This document shows, piece by piece, positions 1 to 12,258 of a stretch of 64,000 bases of DNA. Source of the stretch: Lineolata rhizophorae (lineage: Eukaryota > Ascomycota > Dothideomycetes > Lineolatales > Lineolataceae); the NCBI GenBank assembly GCA_010093515.1, contig MU001674.1, positions 801,975 to 865,974 on the forward strand, written 5' to 3'. The notes beneath the pieces are model-generated. The model was not told the origin of the DNA. It worked only from the letters and a program-made list of their open reading frames with translations, and did no database searches. A program made the translations under genes and the position numbers. Position 1 is the first letter of the stretch; each line of letters opens with the position of its first letter.

Positions 1-1200
1 TTGTAAAGCTGGTTCGTCTAAGATGATGCGGGATCGGTGGGCGCTGTCGACTCGGTGATATTGACGACTCGGTGATGAAACACGTTAGTAGTAATTCCAA
101 TAACTAGTTAGACCCTAATTAACCCTATATTCTACAATAGGTAGATTCGACCCTATCGGGCTTAGGTCGGGTTCCCCCGTTAGACTTGGCGTAATCTTAT
201 TGGGGTCGGATAGGGTTAGGAGGAGCTTCTTAAAAACCCCGGCAGGGTAGAGTTTTGGGATTATATAGGAAGGGTCACAAAACCCCAATAGTAATAGAGT
301 TAAGTCCTTTCTAAAGAACTCAAATATGACCATACCATTACCAAATATACTACCAAAAAAAAAGGTGGTAATAGTAATTCTGATGACCAATTACACCCCA
401 ATTGACCCTAATGCGAAGACCCCAAAACCCTACCAAAAATCTCGCCCATAAAAATCTAAACCCCGACCCAACAGACCCCGATCCCAACACCCCACTTCAT
501 TATGGACCATATTATGGCCTACATACAAAACCAATCGGGCTTCTATACCGCCTGTCAAGAGTTCTATCAATATTTTGTCTAGCCCTTGAATCAGTGGTTG
601 CGCCGCTATGAGATTTTGTTCCTACCGGGCCCGTGCGGCATTAAGCTGCTCTGCTGTGTCTCAAGGAAAGTTCTATTGGAATTTGGGTAGGACCCGAAGG
701 CTTTGCTATCCTTAGTGCCGGCGACTCCCCGTTCTGCGGCACACGTGTGTGGGGTTTCCCCTACTCCCTCGTAGTTTTTAGGCAACTTTAAGGTCCAGCA
801 TATATTAGAACTTTCACGCTGGAATCGTGAAAATACAAAAGAGGCACTCCAAATGGCACTTACCTCGCTAGGTTTGTTGTTTGTTGTAGAAGGCGACGAG
901 AGAAGGGGTGGGGGGAGAAAGATATGATAGAGGGTTAGTGGTGTACGCTGCCTTGGATTTGTCAACAGCCCCCTGGCGTGGAAAACATACGGTCATTTTA
1001 TGTACCGTCAATTAGTCTGTATGAGCTAGCTCTATAAGAGAGACGGTCTATAATATACAAGACGAGGCCCCTCGTCAACAAATGTAGCTCGTGCAGGAAT
1101 GGTTGCGCTTCTGGCAACAGCTTGCTGCCCAGATCAGTCGCATGCACCTAAGCATGTAGCGCAACCGTGGTAACTATTGGACAATACATTGCACTTTAAG
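1..1200. mobile_element. Degraded repeat-like DNA, possible retroelement remnant
   Basis: This AT-rich stretch differs in composition from the rest of the window and holds no intact gene. Two short segments (about 500-620 and 1081-1170) read like scraps of a retroelement gag-type protein rich in Q, W, R and F. The interval 960-1080 begins with TGTCAACA and ends with CGTCAACA, so it looks like a short LTR, but no second copy or flanking target duplication is visible. If it is a retroelement it is broken and probably old. The family call (Ty1/copia-like) is a guess; a generic degraded repeat is equally possible. Confidence 0.25.
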
Positions 1201-1229
1201 ACAGACGCTTGAGCTGCCGGAGCGATGGA

Positions 1230-4200
1230 TCATCTAGGCCGCTTGCTGACTTCATGCTGGTCTAAGTCGGCATAATCCCATCGACGCTTCACACCATCGG
1301 TAAACGAGGACGCGACAACGTCTTGCCACATGGAAGGAGTAACATAAGAAGGTGCAGGTGCCGCGGGAACGGCATAAGACACCGGTGGAGGAAGTTGCTG
1401 CTGGTGACCAGATGGCAACGTCCCAGGAATATGTGAAATCTGCTCCTCCGGGTTGCTGCCGCCAGCTGCATGAGAAACACCCCCATGATGCGGGAGAGTA
1501 CTCGGATGGGGCGGTGTTTCCTGAGGGGTTCGGAGATCAAACGTCCCTGACGGTGGTGGTCTTAGAGGAGGAGATGGCTGTGATGCGTTGCTTGAAGGGG
1601 GCGTACCGAACGCGACGTTCCATTGGCTGTGAGAGTAATATTAGCGACACGATCTACTCAATGGAGACGTCCTTCGGAAAGGCTATATGTAGGGAAAATA
1701 ATAAGAGCAAAATGCCGGCGCCTGGACTACCCCAGTGTGGGTCATAAAAGACTTACTCAAAAATCCGAGAAGGGTTCCATTGCCCAGTTTCTTGAAGTGG
1801 CACAGTTGTAGGTGCCGGTTGTGTTCGTTGCTGCCCAGTGGCCATCATAACCAACGACTGAACTACGGGAGAGTCAGTCTTGGGGTCCGCGTCGGTCGAG
1901 GAGATCGGCGGTGTTATGGGGTGGTAGTTGACTTGACCTGGCTGTTCAATGGAAGGATCGTGGCCTGGAATCCTGGAAGAAGTTGGCTGATGGTACGCTC
2001 CATCACTACTAATTGGACTGGGTTGAGGCGGTCCTCCTCCTGGGCTAGGGTACGGAAAAGAAGGCTTAAATGAAAATGGCTTCGAGGTGTCGGCCGAGAA
2101 TGCTTCTCGAAGAGCATTGACCTGAGCGTGCATCTCTGGAACTGGATATAAACGGATGCATTGTTCCAGTATTCTCATATGTCGTACGAAATAGCCTCTA
2201 GCTTCTGAATTCAGGGTCGAATCCGGCGACGTCAAAGCAGCCTTGGCAGGTTGTTAGCTTAATGAAGCTGGTCATCTCGGAGAAAAACCAGACTTACCAA
2301 ATGCAGCATCGTGCATGTTAATACCGCATATACGGTGAAGCCAATTCCCCTTAGCATACACAGAAGTCCCATCTGAGTGAAATTCTGCAGAACTGCTTCT
2401 TGAAGTCTGCACATACATTTCGCCGCTTCATAGCAAACATTGAAATGTTGGCGCCCTTCAAGTGTATTCGACATGAAGTCTAACTGCGGCCGGTGGTGCA
2501 TGATCAGGCTGAGGTGATGGTACGAATGGAGGTTTGCAACAAAGTGAGAAGGAATCCAAGGAGCCGTGCCGTCTGGAGGATAGTGGATTTGAAGGTCTCT
2601 AGGGAGCTCGTTGGGCCACACCAAAAAGTCCTGGTTATGTGCAACAAACTCTGGATCCCCACCCCAGTCCTTCTTCTTTCTCCGAAGCGAATGAAACAAC
2701 TGCGTCGACTGCCTGACGTTCCTAACGACCCGTAGAAGATAGGCAAACTGGCGAGAAACATTTAGGTCGGAATCCTCTAGTCCGGGCACTCCACGCGGCA
2801 TATCAAAGTCAACGGTATCGATTCCGACGCCGTAATCAGATCGTCCTATTAATATGATGATTAGCACTTGGTTGTAGCTAGTCTTGTACAGGAAAAAATG
2901 TCATACCTTGCGGGCCTCCGATCATCATCTCTAGAACAAACAACATGTGCCAGCACCTAGTTTTCACGACGCATTCAGCTGCCGTGGACCCGCAAGACTG
3001 GCCTAGCTGATGAACACTAAGATGTTCATGTAAGTCTAAGTCCTTGGCTACCGCTACCAATTCCACGATGCTCATCCATGATCTATGGAAGTATCCCTTT
3101 TGAGGAGCAGATTCTCGAGCTTTGAGAAATATCAACATTGCCTGCAGGGTGCTGAGGCGGGGCGTATCTTTAAACGCCTCCTCGTGTTCTACAATACTGA
3201 ATCAGCCTCTGCTCAGTCTGGGAGAAATGGATGTGTCCTACTAGATGCTAATGCCAACCACTTGTGCCCTTGGACTTTGTCTCCAAGCATGAGACAAGTA
3301 CATGAGAAAACTGCCTCGAGAACAAGCGGCGATATACTTTCTCGATCATGCTGCCATTGTTGGTAGAAAAGGACCTTGCTGAGTACTGGCATATAGGGAT
3401 GAATATTTGTGAAGTAGAAATTGAAATAGCTAAGTGCCTGCTGATCACTTGGCATCATTTCTGGCGGTATTCGCACTGTAAGATCGTCACTTGCACTTGG
3501 CGGTAGTTGGACTTTGGCTTCTTCGACAGCAGGCGTTCTAGCGAGGACTTTCTTTTGAGTCACCATCCACGGCGCTATCGTGCAGTTAGATCTCCAATCA
3601 GCGAGGAGATACTACGCTTCTTTGAAAAGATTGCTCACCGAGCCCAGTGTTGTCGATCTTCAAATCACCTAATGCCTCCGTTATAGCAGCCGTTTCCCCT
3701 GCATCCGAACGCCAGGGCGAGTCTGATTCCGAACCAGCAACAGCAGACGGTGGACCCGAGTAGACCGGAGGCGGCTGGAACTTCCCCGTTTCAAGGGGTA
3801 ACATCTGTTGCGGCATTCCTCCATAGCCCAGATTGTCGTGCGATGGCGTGCTCGTGTCCAAATATGGCGCCGGCGGGTATGTCCTGACGCTATCGTCGTA
3901 CGGACCTGTTGATTGAGGGTGCGGCCCAACGGCATCACCGCTGCCCGGCGCCTGTAATGTCTGCTGAGGTCTTTGATATTCATGACTGGCAGTTGTTGGC
4001 GATAACTCAAACTCTTGGGTCCTATCCAGTTCAAACGTCTGGGACCCGGAATTAAAGTCCTTGTCGTAGCTCACTGTAGGTGGGACACAGTTCAGCTTCA
4101 ATCTGATGCAGGCGGCGCAAGGCCATGAGTTTGTCGTGGCAGCGTCGCACTTAATCTTCCGTCTGCGGCATCCTTCGCATGCTCGCATGACTGCGTATTT

Positions 4201-4489
4201 TTAGATCATTAGATTTGAGTAACCGGAAGGCTGCTTCAACGGGACATGTAATACCTTTCAATCTCTTGTGGCGGTTATGTTCATCAACAAAGACGTAATC
4301 TAAGCGGATTTACCGTTAGTATCTTTTGGGGATGAATCGCGCGAACTTGGTTACTAGCTTAGACGATGCCGTTCGTGGTTTCATACTTCTTTGATTCTCG
4401 CGCGGCGCCAACGTCGCAGGGGCGAACGATATGTTCTGCATTCCAGTTGTCTGAGGGAGCAAAGGCCTCCCTCCACCTTCTCCGGCCAT
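1230..4489 (-). CDS. Zn2Cys6 fungal-specific transcription factor (914 aa, 8 exons)
   Basis: A nuclear DNA-binding regulator. Exons on the minus strand are 4489-4387, 4299-4255, 4190-3639, 3574-3242, 3188-2907, 2845-2298, 2241-1757 and 1626-1230; all junctions are GT-AG and phases agree, giving 914 aa. The first two short exons join a conserved basic leader (FVDEHNRHKRLK) to the zinc cluster, with Cys at about 54, 57, 64, 74, 77 and 84 (CX2CX6CX9CX2CX6C). A Pro/Ser-rich linker follows, then a fungal_trans middle homology region (about 230-620) containing GGPQGRSDYG near residue 438, and a Pro/Gln-rich tail ending in a conserved WQDVVASSF..VKRRWDY block. The start at 4489 is the only ATG in frame with the spliced leader. 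The target pathway is not recognised; I considered sugar or cellulase regulators such as COL-26/BglR but cannot confirm them. Confidence 0.88.
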
Positions 4490-7400
4490 GGTAGTGGTGA
4501 GCCGATAGGGTAAGTCAAACCCCGCCTCCTTACTGCCGTCTCTAGACTATAAAAACGGAGCGGGTGAGAACAGAAGGTGGTTCGCCCCGGAAGTCCGGCG
4601 GATCCGCGCGACAGAATCTTGTTGATATACTCGACGCGGGCACCGAGGATTGTTGGAGAGATGCGTCTTGATCAACCTAGGCAGTCGACGAGGCGCGTTT
4701 TCGATCTCCCTCTTAAAATGACGGTTGAAGGACAACGCGACAGCAGCTGTTGAGCGCATAGGCGAGGAAACGGATGCGCCGACCGCCTCGACAAGTGTCA
4801 GGATCTCAGGGAAGCCGTTCGAATTGCTGCCGACGGTCACGAGGCTCCGGAAATACTGGCGCAGAAGTTGGCATCGGGCAAACAGGTGAGCCACACTCTC
4901 GGGACGGGGCCGGCTGGCAGACTGAACAATCGAGAGCGGGATGTCGGCGACGGGCTATGTAGGTAGTTTCCCGGGGGCGCTCGAAAACTTGGTGGGGGGA
5001 GGGGGGGTGCGGCGTCGCGACCCAGCAGCGTTAGAGAGAACTGCCAGTCTGGCGCACACCTGGGAATGGCAGTCGGCGCAATTACTCGGCCAACCTAGGA
5101 GGGCCGGCCGGTGGGGATGCAAGGCTGGTGACGGGGGGCTTGTGCGGTGTTGAGCAGGGGCTTGCTTCGAGGGACGAGAGAACAGGACGGCATCGCCCGG
5201 GGGTGGGACCTGGGAGGGGCCGGGGGCGAGGGGGTTTCTCACGGAGGACTCCGTGGACCCAGGCAGGCACGAGAGGCGGTAGCAGACGCGTGGGTAAGGT
5301 GGCGGGAACCTAGGTAGGTAGGTACTAGGGACCCGACCTAGTACGTCGGCAATATGTAGCAGGCTCCTGGGCACCTAGGCAAGTAGGCAGGTAGCGAGGC
5401 TCCTTCCGGGGCGGCAGGCTGGGCCGCGGACGCGCCTGCCCGGCGGGCGTCTCGGCTGCGAGCGTGCAGTGGGCTGTGGTACGACGATGGCGCTATAACG
5501 TTTGAGGCGCGCGCGATCTTGGGTCGCGGCAGGGCGGCTTCCGCGAGGCTGTTGGCGGGCATACAGTACATAGCGGGCGTGCGGGGGCGGGCTGCTGCGA
5601 CCCTTTTTAACACCAACTTCGCGGCCGTTTGGGCCATGTGCGCGCGCGCGCGTCGTCTGCGGCCGGGGGTGCCGCGCGCCGCTCTGGCCTGCCGCGCTTC
5701 GCTGCTGCTAGCAGCTGCCTCCCGTGGAGTCCTGTACCACCCGTGCCGGCGGGAGGCAAGGGCAAAAAAAGCTCGCCAGCGTTGCACCCGCAAGACCACC
5801 ACCAAGCCTTCTCATTAGCCCAATCGCCGATTCGGGGCAAGGCTTCGCGAACACGCGATCCTGTCATCCCGCAACACTTCCCCCCTCGAGGGCTGTCTCA
5901 TCGCTGGCCTTCCTCTACCCATCAAGCCGGCCCTCTTACGTCCCATTCTCCCTCTCGTGCTCTCCTGCCCCCTTGCCCAGTCTCAGCAGCCTGCCACGAG
6001 CCCGGCCGCATGGAGCTGACCCAGCTCGCGGCGCTAACGCGCACACCACCAGCAGTATACAACCAAGGTGGGTGAGCAAGCAGTGGCCCCTGGCCATGGG
6101 GGACGATAGGAGGGTAACTGCCGTGCTAGAGGTCCCTACACTCGACTTGCAGGCTGGCGGGGATTATTAGCTGAGGAGCCTTGGGCCCTGGAGCCGCGAC
6201 TGGGGTGATTGGAAGGTTGGAGGAAGGTACATACCCTAAGGCAGGACCCGAGGGTCGTACCGAGGTGAGGTGACGTGCCGAGCAGGTGGGTCTGCGATGT
6301 GGACCACGGTGCCGCCAAGCGCCCAACTTCTAAACGGCGGCGCTGTCGAAAATGCCGCGCACGAGACAAAATGTCGCCAGTCCCGTCTTCCAGCTATCCC
6401 GCCGCTGGTTCGCCTCCACTATACCCGAACCACCGTTTCACCTGCCACGACCTCGATGCTCCTTCCCCGCCTTCTGCCGCTTCTTCTGAAGATTCTCCCA
6501 TCTCAGCTTCTGATGGACTGGAGGGTCCGCGTCATTGAACCAGCCGCATCTTGGCAATGGGCCCGGACGCGCACAATGTCACACTGGACCGACAGTGGTG
6601 ACCTAGTACTCTGCGCCGCCTAGCTTCTTTAGACCTAGTCGCACTGCGGCCGCTGTGAGCACTGCAGCACTAACCCTGACAAGGCAGTTGAACGTTGGCT
6701 TGCTCACGGCCTGCCACTTTAAGAGCCCTCTGGCCTCCTCTTGCCCTCAGACCCGCGCCGGGAACCGTCACCACAGCATGGTGATTCCCTTTCGGTGGCG
6801 TTTCTTTCGCGTGGCGCCCAAGATCTGCTTGCGTGATGGCTGGCCTGCCCACCCCCTTCGCCATTTCCAAAATGCCATGCGCCGCAGCTCCTCGTTATCT
6901 TGCCGCCATCGTCTCGCAATGGCCAACGTGAGCGCAGCTACTGACTCAAATAGTTTAACCTAGCAGAAGCTGGTCGATGCTTAGACTTTGGGGACCGACT
7001 CACAGAAAAATTAAATGTTCATCTGTTCATCTAAGGCGTGTCTGGCAACGAGTGGGGTATACTTCCCCGGCGTGCGCCTTCTTCTGCCTGCGTGTTGCGC
7101 GAAGTGTCCACATTACTAGTCATGCAATTGTGTAGATGTGGACCCACGACGTCGCTTACGGGGTTTGCCGAACTCTGTGCGGTTCACTCATACATTGAAA
7201 ATGTTCAGGTGCCGAGGTATACCGAACAGTCTCATATTAATGAAGGGCAGAACTCATTTTGTGATTCGAGTGTGCCGACTTTGTTTGCCTGATCCTTGAT
7301 ATTTTTAGATCACTTTGTTGCCCTGGCCCGGGTTTCCTAGAGCGCGTATACTACGTATGATACGTAGCGCGATCGTTAGCCATGTACCTAGGATGTAATG

Positions 7401-8745
7401 GCTGGGTTAGGTGCATGTGAAGGTCGAACTTGGACCGGTGCTTATGTAAGCTTCAACACTCGGTCTCTATATACATTTAGTATATTAGTTATCCCATCAA
7501 TACCAAACTGACTAAAGACCTGTTTGGACCTGTTTGTAGTATTAAGTGCTTTAAAGCCTTTTATAGTCCCGAGTACGCAGACTGGATGGTGCGAGGAAGC
7601 ATCCCTCTGTACCTAAGGTTCGCGTGAGGCACGTCGTCGTTAACTGCAGGTTAAACGGGAAGTTTGCCAAGTCCCGAGAACTTTAGCGGTGCGCTGCGGT
7701 AATGCATTTTTCAATGCTCCACTTTTGACCCAACCAATCTAGAGGACATAGCGATTATCTGCTTTCCAACCTAGAATTGTTGCATTCTCATTGCATAAAA
7801 TTAATCCACGCCAATGCCGCTTTCGAATCGAGTAGGCGCTTGTAGACTGGGATGATGTACCCGTTACCAAATGATTGTGCGTCGAGTCTGACCACTTACA
7901 TTAGCCGCTTTCGTCTATTGAGCTCGAACAAAAGATCCACAACTAGAATATCTTTTTCCGGGAAATGTCTGTGGGTCCTTCTGCATGGTACAGGCTTTGT
8001 TCTAGGTTGAACAGACGTCGGACTAAACGTTGGGTCTTCCGACACCCAGGGTCTCGAACAGTTAAAGTTAACTGCAAGCATATTGGAGTGTCTCTCATCT
8101 GATCAATGCTCTCCCTCCGGCGCCGTTGCACCACAGGCGATTTCCAGGAAGCAAAATATTGGACCTAAATCACATGGCCCCTGCACTCACCTGGGTTACA
8201 TGTGAGATAGCATACCTTAATAGCCTGTCCTAGAATGGTAAACCCCGCATTTCTTTTTAAAGTCGAGTTGGAGAAAGGACGCCGATCTTTGCCGGATGAC
8301 AAATTTAGAATTGTCTGGACAGGATCTGCACAGAGTGCGCAAGACGAAGATCAGGTACGGCGTCACGGAGTAGTGAAACAGGGCTCGGGCACGACTCTAA
8401 AAGTTTCCTTCGTTTTGCAGCAGCACAAATACCAGCCTCAACAAAGTCGGGGAACGCTAGCGAAATGAACTTTTCCTCGCCGTGGCGTTGCAGCAGAGGC
8501 GTCGACATCCAGATGAATCGTTTCGCACCTCGTCGGAACTACGTCCGCGATCGACGACGTCGGGCTTACGATGACCCGTGCCGTCGTGGGGCACGCGGGC
8601 TAGCCCCTCCGCGGGTTGGGGGGTGGGGGGGAGATCCCACTAGCGGTGGTGGCGTCAACGCCGCCATCGAATTCTTCGCGCTCCAGTGGGACATATCACG
8701 TTCGTACATCTCTCCGACCGTTGACTGCCTCATCGCCCATTCGCA
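4490..8745. other. Long non-coding interval, GC-rich then mixed
   Basis: No supported gene. From 4.95 to about 6.9 kb the DNA is GC-rich with overlapping open frames on both strands that show only Arg/Pro/Ala-rich, low-complexity translations, as expected by chance at this composition. TAGGTAGGTAGGTAC lies near 5310-5325 and a related GCACCTAGGCAAGTAGGCAGG near 5370-5390. From about 7.3 to 8.4 kb the sequence is closer to AT-balanced and shows no domain or splice-compatible frame. It probably holds the upstream region of the Zn2Cys6 gene and the promoter of the CIA2 gene. Confidence 0.6.
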
Positions 8746-9397
8746 ATGGAGCCCGACAATAAGCAGAATGCCAATCCGACCATCATCAACCCTTCCGACC
8801 TACCTTCTAGACGACGGGCTTCAGCGGTCAAGCGTCACGGCGATGGAGCTGCCGGGCTGTTTGACGGGCTCGTTCCCCCCTACGCCTATTTCAACGATCC
8901 GTTTGACAGGTCTTCGAGGGAGTCGAGTCTCGACGAAGACGATGTGGTCGAAGAAATTGACGAGCAAGAGATATACGGTCTGCGCCACCGCGTCTTCCGT
9001 CGGCAGCGACGCGCTGACTCGGTGATCAGATTTGATTTCAACCATTTCAGACCCAGAACACCCGCTATCTCTAGGCTCTCTTGCCGTAGTAAACTTGCCA
9101 GACATTCATATCAAGCCACCAGCATCGCCGCGGTCATCTATCAGTACCGTAGTCGTGGAAATCACGCCAACCATCACGCATTGTTCCCTCGCCACCGTCA
9201 TAGGTCTTGGGGTTAGGGTGCGGCTGGAGCAAGCCCTTCCCCCGCGATTCCGTGTCGATGTGAGAATCAAAGAAGGGACACATAGCACTGGCGATGCGGT
9301 GAATAAGCAACTGGGAGACAAGGAACGGGTTGCTGCAGCTCTCGAGAACGGAACGTTGGTGGGCGTTCTGCGCAAGATGCTGTCAACTTGTGGATGA
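8746..9397 (+). CDS. cia2: CIA2/MIP18-family Fe-S cluster targeting protein
   Basis: Component of the cytosolic iron-sulfur assembly targeting complex, which with Cia1 and Met18/MMS19 delivers Fe-S clusters to cytosolic and nuclear apoproteins. Two exons, 8746-8977 and 9030-9397, encode 199 aa. The variable N-terminus carries an acidic patch (about 60-72). The DUF59/MIP18 domain fills the C-terminal 120 residues, with the family signatures ISDPEHPLSLG, VNLPDIHI, ITPTITHCSLATVIGLG and KEGTHSTGDAVNKQLGDK. The Cys in THCSLA (about 129) matches the conserved reactive Cys of the family. The 52-nt intron has a weak donor (GTCTGC) but a GCTGAC branch-like site, and splicing restores EIYDLISTISDPEH exactly as in relatives. 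It stands alone, between non-coding DNA and the DHA2 transporter. Confidence 0.93.
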
Positions 9398-10370
9398 CCT
9401 GGTGTTTCTGTAGTACTTATTCTGAACTAAACATGGATTCTGTCGGCGTTAAAAGTTAATACGTACCTATTTTTTGGGGCAGGGGGGCTTTTAAGATCTT
9501 TCTTGGGCGCTTGCCGTCATGCGTTGCCAACTTGTAAGCGTAATATCTAACTACGCTGGACCTTCCTGTTGCGGGTAGTGTTTTGTATGGAGCGCAATTA
9601 TGTTGTTTATTCCCGATCTTTTAAGATTTGAGGTTGTTAACGGACCTTGTCTCGTATCTTATTTCTACGTGGTATGCGTGTTGTAACGTTAGGCCTTTGA
9701 GGGAGGCTATATAGTTGCAAAGCGTGTTTGACGACTAGTCAATATGTTCTCCGTATCAGCCGCTTAATGGATACGTTTGAAGAACTAATAACAGCGGCGG
9801 ATTACCGGTTTCTCAGTGGATCTCTACGACTCTAGTACTCAGCATGCTTTCCCGCGTAGTCTCTAGAGAGAATCCAATTGTAAAGGGAAAGCAACTCTCA
9901 TCGCTTAGTACGATAGATTGCTTAGGTGTACGTCTTGCCCGGAGGGAAAGTGTAAAAAGAAAGAGACAAATGTAGACGTTGCAATGCACAACTTGCATCC
10001 GCATACATTATTGTCTTTGAGGCAGTTTATGGCCAAAGGCGCCTCGGCGGCCTCGGGCCTGCAGGAGATGAGTCGGCCCCGACATCGCGCCTCGGGCAGT
10101 AAGTTAAGACCGACGCCTCCGCCTCTAAAAAGCTTGGCCCCAGATAATTCCGAAAACCGTAACCGCTACGTCCAACCCTCGACACTGTCGGAGCATTTGG
10201 ACTTGCTTGTTTCAATTTTTAGCCAGGCAGCTGGTGATTTCTCCTTTGATTAGCATTGGACTCAACCTGCTCGCCCTTGTTTTGTCCGCCTCTTTTCTTT
10301 TGCCTGGGAATTGAGCGTTAAAAACGTTATTCCGTTAGAGGACCGCTAAGACATCATCTGACCCGCGATC
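9398..10370. other. Intergenic region between CIA2 gene and DHA2 transporter
   Basis: About 970 bp with no supported gene. The first 450 bp are AT-rich and likely hold the CIA2 3' UTR and terminator. A GC-rich patch around 10030-10100 and a T-rich stretch (10208-10310) lie just upstream of the transporter start and may be its promoter or leader. Confidence 0.5.
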
Positions 10371-12258
10371 ATGGCCCCGAACGATCCGGAGAACGCGTCG
10401 GTGTCGAAAACCGATTTAGGCCAGGACTTATCCGATGAAAAGGATGAAAGGATTTTCGAGTCTGGACCGGCGGAGCAGAGTGCAAGCGAACAACAGTTTT
10501 CTCAAGATGCTTCACCCCAGGATGTTACGCCAGGTAATGCGACGGGGGAAGCCAGAGCGGGGGGCGAAGAATCGAAGCCAACAAGAAGCCGAGCTAAAGT
10601 CGCTTTGATCATGCTTTCGCTATGCGTACGGCTACCTCTCCAGGCCTACTTGAAAGACGACTTGCTAATATGATTTCCAGACGGCCGTCTTTCTCGCTGC
10701 ACTGGACGTCACAATCATCACAACTGCACTGCCGACAATCTCAGAACACTTTCATTCCTCGCTTGGTTTTACCTGGATTGGGTCCGGCTTCCTACTAGCT
10801 AACAGCGCCAGTGTCCCATTATGGGGTAAGGTTTCGGACATTTGGGGACGCAAACCCATTTTGCTTCTTGCAAACTTTGTTTTCTTTGTGGGTTCGCTCT
10901 TGTGTGGTGTTAGCGTGAACATTGGTATGTTGATTGCTGCGCGTGCTATACAAGGTGTGGGCGCTGGGGGCCTTATTGTCTTGAGCAACATTGCTATCTC
11001 CGATTTGTTCAGCCAACGGTCTCGTGGTGCGTACTACGGCCTTATCGGTATGACATGGGCAATAGCGAGTGCGCTTGGGCCGGTAATAGGAGGGGCTTTT
11101 ACGGAAGGTGTCTCTTGGCGATGGTGCTTTTATATCAATTTACCGCTGGATGGTATCGCCTTTGTTCTCATGGTCTTGTTCCTGGACGTTCATACTCCGA
11201 GAACGCCCATCAGGGCAGGCTTACGCGCAATCGACTGGATAGGAGCAATCTCAATTGTCGGCGGCAGTTTGATGTTCCTCCTAGGGCTTGAATACGGCGG
11301 TGTGACCTTCCCGTGGGACTCTGCGACCGTTGTCTCCCTACTTGTCGTCGGCGTGGCAGTTCTAATATTTTTCTTTTTCAACGAATGGCGCCTCACGAGC
11401 CACCCGATTATGCCCACACGGATATTTTCTCATCGCTCAAACCTCGCAATATTGTTCGTCTGTCTCATGCACGGAGTGGTTTTTATCTCGGCCTCTTATT
11501 TCTTGCCGCTCTACTTCCAAGCAATTCTTGGAGCTTCTCCGTTACTGAGTGGAGTCTATCTTCTTCCTTTGGTGCTTTCGCTCTCGTTCGCGTCGGCAAC
11601 TGTTGGGATATTCATTCGGAAGACGGGCATGTACCGAGAGGCTATATGGTTCGGCATGACAATCATGACCATCGGCTTCGGGCTATTCGTTGACCTCGCT
11701 GCTGACTCGTCCTGGGCTAAAATCATCCTCTATCAAATCGTTGCCGGTCTGGGTGTGGGCCCGAACTTCCAATCGCCATTGATCGCTCTGCAAGCTCAAG
11801 TTCATGGGCGCGATGCCGCAGCCGCTACGTCAACCTTTGGTTTTATTCGCCAACTTGCTACTGCAATTGGGGTAGTGATTGGCAGCGTGGTGTTCCAGAA
11901 TGCCATGTTGGATCGCCAGAATACACTACGCGAATCACTGGGCCCGCAGTTGGCGCAGCAACTCGAAGGGATTAATGCAGGCGCAAACGTCGAAGTTATC
12001 AAGGGATTGCCGAGCGATGAGAAAAGTGCGGTTCGGGATGTGTTCGCTGATTCCTTGTCAAAGATGTGGATTCTTTTCGTGGTGTTGGCTGGTGTGGGCC
12101 TGTTGACCAGCATGCTCATACAGAAAAAGAAGCTTTCAAGGGAGCACACCGAGGTCAAGACAGGATTGGCCGAGGAAGAGGAGAGAAGACGTGTACTTGA
12201 GGAAGAGCGGCGTAAGAAGTCTCGAGGTACCCAGGATGTCGAGTCCAAAGGCAATTGA
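10371..12258 (+). CDS. MFS transporter, DHA2 (14-helix drug:H+ antiporter) family
   Basis: Plasma- or vacuolar-membrane exporter of the TC 2.A.1.3 group, which moves drugs, toxins or other small molecules against protons. Two exons, 10371-10625 and 10681-12258, with a 55-nt intron, encode 610 aa. The N-terminal 80 residues are acidic and cytosolic. Splicing creates LDVTIITTALPT in TMS1, the signature of this family. Next come motif A (GKVSDIWGRKP), RAIQGVGAGG (motif B) and the antiporter motif C region ALGPVIGGAF followed by WRWCFYINLPL. Fourteen hydrophobic segments fit the remaining length, and a charged Glu/Arg/Lys tail follows the last helix. The nearby Zn2Cys6 gene is over 5 kb away and there is no biosynthetic enzyme, so nothing points to a metabolite cluster. 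The substrate is unknown. Confidence 0.93.

Noticed and set aside
960-1080. Solo LTR as a firm call
   Set aside because: TG...CA ends are suggestive but there is no flanking duplication and no second copy, so it is only mentioned as part of the degraded region.
1230-12258. Zn2Cys6 factor plus DHA2 transporter as a secondary-metabolite cluster
   Set aside because: They are about 6 kb apart with a housekeeping Fe-S gene between, and no synthase, P450 or tailoring enzyme is present.
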